Assembly: GCA_014361055.1 (NCBI GenBank)
Contig: JACIWI010000015.1
Span: forward strand, 1 to 38,709
Origin: Candidatus Bipolaricaulota bacterium
GTDB taxonomy: Bacteria > Bipolaricaulota > Bipolaricaulia > Bipolaricaulales > Bipolaricaulaceae
Length of the DNA: 38,709 nt
Reading direction: 5' to 3'
In this document: piece by piece, positions 14,559 to 22,215 of the stretch
How positions within the stretch are numbered: the stretch's first letter is position 1
Layout of the letters: every line of letters starts with the position of its first letter
The notes under the pieces: model-generated
What the model was told of the DNA's origin: nothing
What the model saw: the letters and a program-made list of their open reading frames with translations, nothing else
Database searches by the model: none
Translations under genes and position numbers: made by a program

Positions 14559-15237
14559 ACGCATCCAGGGAGGCTTGATCGTGTCCTGTCAGGCCGGTGA
14601 AGGATCGCCGTTTCATGGACCCCGGTTTATGGCCGCGATGGCGGTGGCCGCCGAGCAGGGCGGGGCGGTGGGCATCCGAGCCAATGGCCCTGCAGACGTA
14701 CGCGCCATCCGTCGGGCTACATCTCTCCCCATCATCGGCATCTACAAACGGCGCGACCTCAGCCCAGATGTGTACATCACCCCGGACGTGGCAAGCGCGC
14801 GGGCCGTGATCCGCGCTGGAGCGGACATCGTGGCCGTGGACGGCACGGCGCGCCCGCGGCCTGGGGGCGTCACTTTGGCCGAGCTCGTGCGCGCCATCAA
14901 GGGCACTTATCACGTGCTGGTCATGGCCGATATCTCCACCGTGGAGGAGGCATCGGCCGCGGTCGCCGCCGGCGCGGACATCGTCGCCACCACCCTCTCC
15001 GGGTACACCCCGGCCACGGCTCACAGGCGCGCCGGCCCTGACCTGGACCTGGTCCGGGAGCTGGTGGCCCGGGTCCAAGTACCGGTGATCGCTGAAGGCC
15101 GTTTCTGGACGCCCGAAGAGGTGTGCCAAGCCATCAGCCTCGGCGCCCACGCCGTGGTGGTGGGCACGGCCATCACCAACCCAGAGGCCATCACCGCCCG
15201 GTTCGTGCGCGCCCTGCAGGAGGCAACACATGGCTGA
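14542..15237 (+). CDS. nanE: N-acylglucosamine-6-phosphate 2-epimerase
   Basis: 231 residues, against about 229 for E. coli NanE. It interconverts ManNAc-6-P and GlcNAc-6-P. It is a TIM barrel with the family phrases GGLIVSCQA (residue 10), IIGIYKRRDLSPDVYITP (catalytic Lys in YKR, about 67), DGTARPRPGG, VLVMADIST, IVATTLSGYTP, VPVIAEGRFWTPEEV (catalytic Glu in AEG, about 180) and GAHAVVVGTAITNP. Start GTG 14542 is chosen for the GGAGGA five bases upstream; the end of the ceramidase-fold gene overlaps it. Its presence implies that ManNAc or sialic-acid-derived sugars also enter the pathway, although no NanA lyase is in the window. Confidence 0.93.
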   Translation: MEGVLERIQGGLIVSCQAGEGSPFHGPRFMAAMAVAAEQGGAVGIRANGPADVRAIRRATSLPIIGIYKRRDLSPDVYITPDVASARAVIRAGADIVAVDGTARPRPGGVTLAELVRAIKGTYHVLVMADISTVEEASAAVAAGADIVATTLSGYTPATAHRRAGPDLDLVRELVARVQVPVIAEGRFWTPEEVCQAISLGAHAVVVGTAITNPEAITARFVRALQEATHG

Positions 15238-16390
15238 CCTGTGGGTGCGGGGCGCCCGCCTGCTAGCCCCAATGGAGGAGGGCGATTGCCTGGTGCGCGA
15301 AGGGCGGATCGCCGCGCTGGGCCGGGTACTCCCCTCCGCCGTCCCTCACGGCTGCCCGGTGCTGGATGCGGCCGGGCGGTACCTCGCGCCGGGTTTCATC
15401 GACATGCACGTCCACGGAGGAGGCGGGGCCGAGTTCATGGACGCGGAGCCAGAGGCAATAAGGACAATCGCAGCCTTCCACGCCGCCCACGGCACCACGA
15501 CCCTGTTTGCGGCAATCGTCCCGGCCCCAGTGGATCGTATGCGCCGGGCCATGGCCGCGGTGGCCGAGGCGGCGGAGCCCGGGATCGCCGGCCTGTACTT
15601 GGAGGGCCCGTTCGTCTCTCCCGCCAAAAAGGGCGCATTCAACCCGCGTTGGCTGCGCCCCCCCTCGGCAGGAGCCCTCCGCAAGCTGGTCGAGGGATAC
15701 CAGGACCTGGTGAAGGTGGTGGCCTTCGCCCCGGAGCGACCGGGCGCGGACCAGCTGCTCGCGGACATCCTGGCCATCGGAGCGGTGCCGGCCGTGGGCC
15801 ACACCGCCGCCAATGAGCAGACCATGGACGCCGTTGCCCACGGGGTGCGCCACTTCACCCACCTCGGCAACGCGATGAGCGGCCTCCACCACCGTGAGCC
15901 GGGGGTGGTCGGGGCTGCCTTGTCCTCATCCCACACCACGCTCGAGGTGATCGCGGACGGGGTGCACATCCACCCGGCGGTGATCCGGCTGCTCGTGGAG
16001 TTCCTAGCCGCCCGCGGCCAATTGGACCGGCTGTGCCTCATCACGGATGCCACCAGCGCCACCGGCATGCCGGACGGTATCTACCAACTGGGGGACCAGG
16101 AGATCATCGCCCGTGCCGGCGAGGTGCGCCTGCGCGATGGCACGTTGGCTGGCTCGGTGCTGACCATGGAACGGGCGGTGCAGAACACAGCAGCGTTCGC
16201 TGGTTTGTCGCCGGCGGAGGCGGTGCGCCTGGCCACGGCCAATCCGGCCCGGACGCTGGGATTGGCCAGCCGGAAGGGGGAGCTGACGCTGGGCGCGGAC
16301 GGGGACCTCGTCCTCCTGGACGATGACCTCGCGGTGTGGGCCACCGTGCGCGCGGGCGAGGTGGTGTTCTCCCGGGAGGGGAACCGGTGA
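15230..16390 (+). CDS. nagA: N-acetylglucosamine-6-phosphate deacetylase (second copy)
   Basis: 386 residues, paralogue of the copy at 4810. It carries HVHGGGGAEFMD, LYLEGPFVSPAKKG, GHTAA, HFTHL, GLHHREPG, DGVHIHP and LITDATSATGMPDG, so all metal and substrate residues are present. One visible difference is HLGNAM where the first copy and most relatives have an aromatic residue (HLWNAM, HLFNAM). This may change acyl or sugar specificity. ATG 15230 overlaps nanE by 8 bases, with AGGAGG six bases upstream, and the end overlaps nagB by GTGA. It is thus the operon's working deacetylase, in contrast to the separately promoted first copy. Confidence 0.92.
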   Translation: MADLWVRGARLLAPMEEGDCLVREGRIAALGRVLPSAVPHGCPVLDAAGRYLAPGFIDMHVHGGGGAEFMDAEPEAIRTIAAFHAAHGTTTLFAAIVPAPVDRMRRAMAAVAEAAEPGIAGLYLEGPFVSPAKKGAFNPRWLRPPSAGALRKLVEGYQDLVKVVAFAPERPGADQLLADILAIGAVPAVGHTAANEQTMDAVAHGVRHFTHLGNAMSGLHHREPGVVGAALSSSHTTLEVIADGVHIHPAVIRLLVEFLAARGQLDRLCLITDATSATGMPDGIYQLGDQEIIARAGEVRLRDGTLAGSVLTMERAVQNTAAFAGLSPAEAVRLATANPARTLGLASRKGELTLGADGDLVLLDDDLAVWATVRAGEVVFSREGNR

Positions 16391-17118
16391 ACCTTCTCAT
16401 CACTGCAGACTACCGCGAGCTGAGCCAGGCCGCCGGCCAGCTGGTGGCACAGGCGCTCCTGCACGACCCGGATGCCGTCCTTGCCCTTCCCACCGGGGAA
16501 ACCCCAAAGGGAATGTACGAAGCCCTGATCCGCCTGTATCAGGAGGGCCTGGTGGACTTCTCCCGGGCCACGGCGTTCAACCTGGACGAGTACCTGGACA
16601 TCCCGCCCGACCATCCCCAAAGCTTTTCTGCCTACATGCGCCGGTACCTTTGGGATCACGTTAACCTAGCGAAGGACAAGGTGCACATCCCGGCGAGTCT
16701 CCCTGAAGATCCGGAAGCTGAGTGCATCCGCTATGAGGAGCTGATTCGAAAAAGTGGTGGGATTAACCTTGCCGTCCTTGGGATCGGCGAAAATGGCCAC
16801 ATCGCGTTCAACGAACCGGGCACCCTTTGGGAGACCCCGACCCATGTGGCCGTCCTCTCCCAGGAGACACGGGAGCGGGAAGCCCAAGCGTTCGGAAGGC
16901 TCGAACACGTGCCGACGCACGCGATCACAATGGGGATCAAGACGATCATGCGCGCCCGCCGGGTGCTCCTCCTTGCAAGCGGCGAAGAAAAGGCGGGGAT
17001 CCTCGCCCGTGCGCTCTCCGGCCCGATCACCATTGACGTGCCGGCGTCGATCCTCCAACTCCATCCCAATCTGACAGTGGTCGCCGACCGGGCCGCCGCC
17101 CGCGGCCTTGCCGGCTAG
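16387..17118 (+). CDS. nagB: Glucosamine-6-phosphate deaminase
   Basis: 243 residues, close to Bacillus NagB length. It converts glucosamine-6-P to fructose-6-P and ammonia. Motifs: ALPTGETPKGMYEALI (phosphate loop, about 30), FNLDEYLDIPPDHPQSF (catalytic Asp, about 63), INLAVLGIGENGHIAFNEPG (about 124-143, with the catalytic Glu/His and acid), and ITMGIKTIMRARRVLLLASGEEK (about 178-200). The start GTG 16387 overlaps the nagA stop. The end is convergent with polA: both TAG stops share the CTAG at 17115-17118. A decayed copy of this same junction lies at 5985-6183. Parts of the gene near 16735-16800 look less G+C rich than the neighbours. Confidence 0.94.
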   Translation: MNLLITADYRELSQAAGQLVAQALLHDPDAVLALPTGETPKGMYEALIRLYQEGLVDFSRATAFNLDEYLDIPPDHPQSFSAYMRRYLWDHVNLAKDKVHIPASLPEDPEAECIRYEELIRKSGGINLAVLGIGENGHIAFNEPGTLWETPTHVAVLSQETREREAQAFGRLEHVPTHAITMGIKTIMRARRVLLLASGEEKAGILARALSGPITIDVPASILQLHPNLTVVADRAAARGLAG

Positions 17119-19817
17119 AGGTCGCCCCAGCTCTTGCCGAGCTTTACGTCCACCTTAAGGGGGGCCTTGAGCTCCCACACCCCCTCCATGAGCCGCTTCA
17201 CCCGCTCCGCAGCAGCCGCCGCCTCGGCTTCGTCCACCTCGAACACGAGCTCGTCGTGGATCTGGAGGATCATCTCCGCCACAAGGTCCCCCTCCCGCCA
17301 CGCCTCGTGCAGGCGAAGCATGGCGAGCTTCATGAGATCAGCGGCCGAGCCCTGGATCGGGGTGTTGATCGCGTTCCTGCGGTCCGCCCCGGCCCCCCGC
17401 CGGTCGGCCGCGGCCAGCCCGGGCAGGGGGCGCCGACGGCCGAGAAGGGTCCGCGCATACCCGGTCCGCCGCGCCTCCTCCACCAACGCCTCCACGAACG
17501 TGGCCACCGTGGGGTAGGTGGCGAAAAACCGGTCGATGAAGAACTTCGCGTCGGATTGGGAGATCCCAAGGTCCCGGGCCAGGCCGTACGGGCTGATCCC
17601 GTAGATGATGCCGAAGTTCACGCGCTTGGCCACGGTGCGCATCCGCCCGTCCACCTGCCCCGGCGGCACGCCAAAGATCGCGGACGCGGTGCGCTGGTGA
17701 AGGTCCTGCCCCCGCCGGAACGCCTCGATGAGCCCTTCGTCCCCGGAGAGGTGGGCGAGGATCCGGAGCTCGATCTGGGAGTAGTCCGCCCCGAGGAGCA
17801 CCCGCCCCGGCGGGGCCACGAACGCCCGGCGGATGTCCACCCCCACCTCGTGCCGGGACGGGATGCTCTGGAGGTTGGGATCGGACGAGGAGAGGCGCCC
17901 GGTGGCGGTCCCGGTCTGGTTGAACGAGGTATGGACCCGGCCGGTCTTGGGGTGCACGTAGGCCGGAAGCTTCTCCACATACGTGTTCCTGAGCTTCTCG
18001 AGCTCCCGGTACGCCACGAGCTTGCCGGGGAACTCGTGGTAGAGGGCGAGCTCCCGCAGCACCAACGCATCGGTGGAAGGGCCAGTCTTGGTCCGCTCCA
18101 GCACCGGCAGCTTCAGCCGCCCGTAGAGGACCTCCCGCACCTGGGGGGTGGAGTTGGGGTTGAACGTACAGCCGGCCAGGGCGTAGAGCTCCCCCCGGAG
18201 CTGGTCGAGGAGGACCTCCAGTTCTTTCCCCTGCTCCCGCAGCACGTCCACGTCCAGGAGCACCCCGCGGCGTTCCATCCACCGCAGGACGTCGATCAGC
18301 GGAACCTCTATTTCCTCGAAAAGCGGGAGCAGCTCAGCCTCTCGCAGCCGTTGCGTGAGCCGGGGCCGCAGCCGACACACCACCTCCGCGTCCTCCCCCG
18401 AATAGCGGGCCGCCCGCTCCACCGGGACCTCGCGGATCTCCTTCTCTCCCCCTTCGGCGAGGAGCTCTTGGTACGTCTGCACCTTCTCCCCGAGCTCATC
18501 CCGCACCACCACATCGAGGCCGTGGGCCGGGGCGTCGGGGCGGAGGAGCCAGTGGGCGATCATGGCATCGAACGCAACCCCACGGGCCTCGATCCCGTAG
18601 CCCGCGAGCACCTGGAGGTCGTACTTCAGGTTCTGCCCGATGATCCGGGTCTTCTCCCCCTCGAGGAGGGGGCGCAACCCCGCGAGGACCTTCGGGAGGG
18701 GGAGCTGGGGCGGCGCCCCTGGGTACCGATGCCCCACCGGGATGTAGTAGGCCGCATACGGCTCCACCGCTACCGCGATCCCCACGATCTCCGCCGCGAG
18801 GGGATCGGTGCTCGTCGTCTCCAGGTCCAGGGCGAACTCCTCGGCCCCGGCCAACCGGTCAAGCAGGGCAGCGAACGCGTCCTCGCTGAGCACCACCTCG
18901 TAGCGCGGCGCCGGACCCGCCTGCAGCTTGAGCTCGGCCAGGATGGACCGAAACTCGAGGCCCTCGAGCACCTCCACCAGCCGTTCCGGATCGATGGGCC
19001 GGGGCTGGCAGTCGGCCACGGCAAGGCCCAACGGGACCTCCTTCAGGCGCACCAGCTCCCGCGACAGCAATGCCTCCTCGCGGTGTTCGGTAAGGGCGTG
19101 GGCGATCCTGCGATTGCGGACCCGGGTCGCGGCGGCGAGCACTTCCTCCAGCGACCCGTGCTCGCGCAGGAGCTCGACCGCGGTCTTCTCGCCGACCCCC
19201 TTGACCCCGGGGACGTTGTCCACCGCATCCCCCTCCAGGGCAAGGAGGTCCACGATGCGCTCCGGCGGGACGCCGAACCGCTCCTCCACCCCACGCCGGT
19301 CGAGGAACACCAAACGGTCGCTGGGCTTACGTCCTGGTCGGAGCAGGGCCACCCGATCGCTCACGAGCTGGGCCATGTCCTTGTCCCCGGTGAGGTGGAG
19401 GACGGGGATCCCCTCCCGCTCGGCGGCCCAGGACAGGGTGGCCATGATGTCGTCGGCCTCGTACCCAGGGCACTCCAGGTAGGGGATCCCGAACCCATCG
19501 AGGAGCTCCCGCACTCGCGGCAGCTGCCTGGCCAACGCCTCCGGCATCGGCTTCCGCGTCGCCTTGTAGTCGGCGTAGGTCGCGTGGCGCACGGTCTTCC
19601 CCTCCGCGTCGAACGCCACCGCCACATACCGGGACGGGTACTGGCGGAGGGCCATGAGGAGGGTGCGAACGAACCCGTACAGGGCGTTAACCGGTTCCCC
19701 GTTGGACGTGGCGAGGTCGGGGATCGCGTAGAAAGAGCGGAACAGGGCGGAATGACCATCCACAAGGAGGAGCCGCTCCGCTACCTCGTGGATCCCCAGG
19801 GCCTGGTAGACGTTCAT
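17115..19817 (-). CDS. polA: DNA polymerase I
   Basis: 900 residues. Three domains in order. The 5'-3' flap nuclease (about 1-290) has LLLVDGHSALFRSFYAI, YEADDIMATLS and GDAVDNVPGVKGVGEKTA. The 3'-5' proofreading domain (about 310-490) is apparently active, with the D-x-E of FALDLETTSTDP, the Asp of NLKYDLQVL and the YSGEDA motif all retained, unlike Taq polymerase. The polymerase domain (about 520-900) has GTATGRLSSSDPNLQSIP, motif A DYSQIELRILAHLSGDEG, motif B RTVAKRVNFGIIYG and motif C QIHDELVFEV. Start ATG 19817 overlaps the ruvC stop (ATGA). An open frame reaches back to 20339 but only through ruvC. It is last in the folP-DUF177-ruvC-polA operon. A 3' remnant of a second copy exists at 6075-6183. 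Confidence 0.97.
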   Translation of the reverse strand: MNVYQALGIHEVAERLLLVDGHSALFRSFYAIPDLATSNGEPVNALYGFVRTLLMALRQYPSRYVAVAFDAEGKTVRHATYADYKATRKPMPEALARQLPRVRELLDGFGIPYLECPGYEADDIMATLSWAAEREGIPVLHLTGDKDMAQLVSDRVALLRPGRKPSDRLVFLDRRGVEERFGVPPERIVDLLALEGDAVDNVPGVKGVGEKTAVELLREHGSLEEVLAAATRVRNRRIAHALTEHREEALLSRELVRLKEVPLGLAVADCQPRPIDPERLVEVLEGLEFRSILAELKLQAGPAPRYEVVLSEDAFAALLDRLAGAEEFALDLETTSTDPLAAEIVGIAVAVEPYAAYYIPVGHRYPGAPPQLPLPKVLAGLRPLLEGEKTRIIGQNLKYDLQVLAGYGIEARGVAFDAMIAHWLLRPDAPAHGLDVVVRDELGEKVQTYQELLAEGGEKEIREVPVERAARYSGEDAEVVCRLRPRLTQRLREAELLPLFEEIEVPLIDVLRWMERRGVLLDVDVLREQGKELEVLLDQLRGELYALAGCTFNPNSTPQVREVLYGRLKLPVLERTKTGPSTDALVLRELALYHEFPGKLVAYRELEKLRNTYVEKLPAYVHPKTGRVHTSFNQTGTATGRLSSSDPNLQSIPSRHEVGVDIRRAFVAPPGRVLLGADYSQIELRILAHLSGDEGLIEAFRRGQDLHQRTASAIFGVPPGQVDGRMRTVAKRVNFGIIYGISPYGLARDLGISQSDAKFFIDRFFATYPTVATFVEALVEEARRTGYARTLLGRRRPLPGLAAADRRGAGADRRNAINTPIQGSAADLMKLAMLRLHEAWREGDLVAEMILQIHDELVFEVDEAEAAAAAERVKRLMEGVWELKAPLKVDVKLGKSWGDL
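17341..17388 (+). repeat. 48-base perfect direct repeat, copy 2
   Basis: Within the intact polA (codes for part of the polymerase domain between motifs B and C). Identical to 6113-6160. Confidence 0.95.
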
Positions 19818-20287
19818 CCCGTCCTCTCCAGGAGGGCGCAGATCGCGATGGCCAGGGCATCGGCGGCGTGATCGCTGTCGAGATCTCTTGCCCCGACGAG
19901 GCTCTGCACCATGTGGATCACCTGGTCTTTCGGGGCGGATCCGCTGCCACAGATCCACTTCTTCACCTCGCGCGGGGCGAACGTGTAGAGGCGCCGGCCC
20001 TGGGCGAGGAGCTTCACCACGCCCACCACCTCCCGCGTGGCCATCGCCGACGGGGCGTTGCGGGCGAGGTACACCTCTTCCACCGCCACCCCAGTGGGGT
20101 CGTAGATGGCGATCAATTGGGCGAGCTTGCCGTGAATGGCGCTCAACCGGTCGGGGACCGGAACCGTAGCTTGCGTGCGGATCGTGCCCACGGCCAGCAC
20201 CTCCGGCCGGGCACCATCGCCGGCCACCACCGCGTACCCGGTGGCGGTCAGCCCAGGGTCCACGCCGAGGACCCGGATCGCCCTCAT
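19814..20287 (-). CDS. ruvC: Crossover junction endodeoxyribonuclease RuvC
   Basis: 157 residues, slightly shorter than E. coli RuvC (173). The dimeric nuclease cuts Holliday junctions with RuvAB. The four acidic residues are in place: Asp of VLGVDPGLTATGYAV (about residue 9), Glu of VAVEEVYLARN (about 68), and the pair in LDSDHAADALAIA (about 137-141). Start ATG 20287 has AAGGAG five bases upstream and overlaps the DUF177 stop by ATGA; the longer frame to 20413 is discarded. Pairing with polA in one operon joins two DNA-repair functions. Confidence 0.95.
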   Translation of the reverse strand: MRAIRVLGVDPGLTATGYAVVAGDGARPEVLAVGTIRTQATVPVPDRLSAIHGKLAQLIAIYDPTGVAVEEVYLARNAPSAMATREVVGVVKLLAQGRRLYTFAPREVKKWICGSGSAPKDQVIHMVQSLVGARDLDSDHAADALAIAICALLERTG

Positions 20288-20757
20288 AGGAGCTCCTTGA
20301 GCTTGGCCAGCCGAGGATCTCGGGTCTCCTTCGTCCCACACCCCGGCCGATGTCCCTCCCGGTTCAGGTCCGCCCCGCACGTCGGGCACAGGCCGCGGCA
20401 ATCCGGCCGGCACAAGGGCTTCAGGGAAAGCCCAATCCGCATCCCGGCCTCGATCATCGGCCGCAGCTCAAGATAGGAGCCGACGAGCTCGTCGGGCATC
20501 ACCTCCAGGGAGTCCTCGTAGTTCACCGGTTCCACCAGGTCCACCAGGCACCGGGAACACGGGCGGTGCACCCGTCCCTGAACGCGCACCCTCAGCACCA
20601 CCCGCTCCTCCTGATAGAACGCAACCGCATCAGCATGCACCGCTCCCTCCACCAGGAGCGACTCGCCCCGCCAGTCCAGCGTGGGGATGTCCTCCTCGCC
20701 GCTCACCGCGAACGGGCGGCCGGGAGCGGCCCGCATCGCTTCCAGGTCCAGCTTCAT
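20284..20757 (-). CDS. DUF177 / YceD-family protein
   Basis: 157 residues. The core of the family is visible: VEGAVHADAVAFYQEERVVL, RVQGRVHRPCSRCLVDLVEPV with a CxxC pair (about 67-70), then an acidic stretch and the Cys-rich tail LCRPDC-RGLCPTCGADLN (about 113-128). YceD proteins are linked to 23S rRNA maturation and usually sit immediately before rpmF (ribosomal protein L32). Here ruvC follows instead and no rpmF is in the window. Both ends overlap neighbours by ATGA (folP upstream, ruvC downstream). The four cysteines suggest a metal site. Confidence 0.85.
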   Translation of the reverse strand: MKLDLEAMRAAPGRPFAVSGEEDIPTLDWRGESLLVEGAVHADAVAFYQEERVVLRVRVQGRVHRPCSRCLVDLVEPVNYEDSLEVMPDELVGSYLELRPMIEAGMRIGLSLKPLCRPDCRGLCPTCGADLNREGHRPGCGTKETRDPRLAKLKELL

Positions 20758-21587
20758 GTTCCCCTCCTTGCCCTGAGCCGAACGGCCAGGTCCACCGCCC
20801 GCCGCACCGGGGCCACGTCGTGGACGCGGACCATGTCCGCTCCCCGGGCCACGGCCACCGCGCAGGCGGCGAGCGTCGCTTCCAGCCGCTCCGCCACCGG
20901 CAGGCCGAGCACCGCCCCGAGGAAGCTCTTGCGCGACGGGCCGACCAGGATCGGCCGGCCGAGCTCGCCGAGCTCGTCAAGCCGCCGCAGGAGGTCCAGG
21001 TTGTGTTCCACCGTCTTGCCAAACCCGATCCCGGGGTCGACGGCGACGAGATCGCGGTCGATGCCGACCGCGGCGGCCGCCTCGATCCGCTCGGCCAGGA
21101 ACGACCTCACCTCGCGAACCACATCCTGGTAGTGGGGGGCGAGCTGCATCGTCCTCGGGGTGCCCTGCATGTGCATCAGCACCACCAAGGCGCCGTGGCC
21201 GGCCACCACCCGGGCCATTCCAGGGTCGGCACGCAGGGCGGAGATGTCGTTGACGATCTGCGCCCCGGCCTGCAAGGCAGCCTCAGCCACCGCGGCCTTG
21301 GTGGTGTCCACCGACATCGGCACCCCCAGGCGGCCGCGCAGCCGCTCGATCACCGGCAGCACTCGCCGCAGCTCCTCTTCGGCCGGGACCGGCTCCGCCC
21401 CGGGCCGGCTGGATTCGCCGCCGATGTCGACAAGGTCTGCGCCCTCCTTGGCCAGGCGCAGGGCATGGGCCGCCGCGGCGTCGGGATCGAAAAACCGTCC
21501 CCCGTCGGAAAACGAATCCGGGGTCACGTTCACCACGCCCACCACCAGGACGCGGCCCTCAAGATCCCATTCCCCCCACCGGGCCAT
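20754..21587 (-). CDS. folP: Dihydropteroate synthase
   Basis: 277 residues. It condenses p-aminobenzoate with hydroxymethyl-dihydropterin pyrophosphate in folate synthesis. The TIM-barrel signatures run in order: VNVTPDSFSDGG (residue about 20), DIGGESSRPGAEPV, SVDTTKAAVAEAAL, IVNDISALR, VLMHMQGTP, VDPGIGFGKTVEHN, VGPSRKSFLG and MVRVHDVAP. ATG 21587 is chosen over ATG 21638 because a TATACT -10 element (21600-21595) lies between them, 7 bases before 21587, and the extra 17 residues are not family-like. First gene of the operon that continues into DUF177, ruvC and polA. Confidence 0.93.
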   Translation of the reverse strand: MARWGEWDLEGRVLVVGVVNVTPDSFSDGGRFFDPDAAAAHALRLAKEGADLVDIGGESSRPGAEPVPAEEELRRVLPVIERLRGRLGVPMSVDTTKAAVAEAALQAGAQIVNDISALRADPGMARVVAGHGALVVLMHMQGTPRTMQLAPHYQDVVREVRSFLAERIEAAAAVGIDRDLVAVDPGIGFGKTVEHNLDLLRRLDELGELGRPILVGPSRKSFLGAVLGLPVAERLEATLAACAVAVARGADMVRVHDVAPVRRAVDLAVRLRARRGT

Positions 21588-21594
21588 CGGGGCA

Positions 21595-21600
21595 AGTATA
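21595..21600 (-). promoter_or_regulatory. -10 element of folP operon, leaderless type
   Basis: TATACT on the minus strand, 7 bases before ATG 21587. No convincing -35 is seen at 16-18 bases. The element lies back-to-back with the rplI promoter (-35 at 21610). Confidence 0.55.
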
Positions 21601-21609
21601 GCACGGGAT

Positions 21610-21638
21610 TTGAACTGGGGATCATCCCCCTCTACCAT
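21610..21638 (+). promoter_or_regulatory. Promoter of rplI
   Basis: TTGAAC (21610-21615), 17-base spacer, TACCAT (21633-21638). The transcript would begin near 21645, leaving about 17 leader bases that include AAGGGG (21648-21653), 8 bases before GTG 21662. Confidence 0.6.
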
Positions 21639-21661
21639 TACCGGGCCAAGGGGTGATGCAC

Positions 21662-22108
21662 GTGAAGGTACTGTTGATCCGGGAAGTGCCGGGCCTAGGG
21701 ATCCCCGGGGACGTGGTGGACGTCAAGGACGGCCACGCCCGTAACTACCTGTTCCCGCAGAAGCTCGCTGTCCCCCCCACCGCCCACGCAATGGCCCGGT
21801 TCGCCAAGCTGCGTGCCCAATACAAGACAGAGCTCGCCGACCGCCGCACCCGGGCCCAAGCGCTGGCGGAGAAGCTCGCCGGGGCGGAGTTCGTGTTCCC
21901 CCGCCGGGTGCACGACGAGGACAAGCTCTACGCCGCCGTGCGCCCCGCGGACCTGGCCCGGGCGATCGAGGAGCGGTTCGGCGAGAAGATCGATCCGGAC
22001 CGGATCCGAATGGGAGCAGTGGAGGCGCTGGGGGAGTACCCGGCGGAGATCACCCTGTACGAGGACATCACCGCCACGGTGATGGTGAAGGTCGAGGCCG
22101 CCGCCTGA
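21662..22108 (+). CDS. rplI: 50S ribosomal protein L9
   Basis: 148 residues, the normal length. It binds 23S rRNA at the base of the L1 stalk. The N-terminal domain reads MKVLLIREVPGLGIPGDVVDVKDGHARNYLFP in two family blocks (about 1-33), then a long connecting helix (about 45-75: RFAKLRAQYKTELADRR onward), and a C-terminal domain with VHDEDKLYAAVRPADLARAI. GTG 21662 gives the standard L9 beginning and has the best-spaced Shine-Dalgarno; ATG 21656 and GTG 21653 are in frame but overlap it. It is not accompanied by rpsF, ssb or rpsR, its usual partners. Confidence 0.94.
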   Translation: MKVLLIREVPGLGIPGDVVDVKDGHARNYLFPQKLAVPPTAHAMARFAKLRAQYKTELADRRTRAQALAEKLAGAEFVFPRRVHDEDKLYAAVRPADLARAIEERFGEKIDPDRIRMGAVEALGEYPAEITLYEDITATVMVKVEAAA

Positions 22109-22176
22109 GGACGGGGTGGCCGAAAGAGGCGAGCATACCGGCAGCGCTCGTCGGTCGGGGTTCGGATAAGCGGGAC

Positions 22177-22206
22177 CCCCAGGGATTCCTGGCGGAATCC
22201 CTGGGG
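22177..22206 (+). other. Perfect 12-bp hairpin before murJ
   Basis: Arms CCCCAGGGATTC (22177-22188) and GAATCCCTGGGG (22195-22206) around CTGGCG. It ends 9 bases before ATG 22216 and is followed by TGCTAGCTT rather than a T-run. It could end rplI transcripts weakly or limit ribosome access to murJ. Confidence 0.7.
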
Positions 22207-22215
22207 TGCTAGCTT

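Noticed and set aside
17256-19871. 871-residue open frame on the plus strand across polA
   Set aside because: It is the mirror of a high-G+C gene with clear DNA polymerase motifs on the other strand, and its composition (Gly, Pro, His, Arg) is typical of a shadow.
19818-20339. Extension of the polA frame to a 1074-residue protein
   Set aside because: The extra part is ruvC read in another frame. The ATGA overlap and family alignment place the start at 19817.
21601-21650. tRNA-like pieces on the minus strand (GTTCAAATCC like a T-loop, GGTAGAGG like a D-arm)
   Set aside because: Only about 15 bases separate them, so there is no anticodon arm or acceptor stem. The bases are explained by the two divergent promoters.
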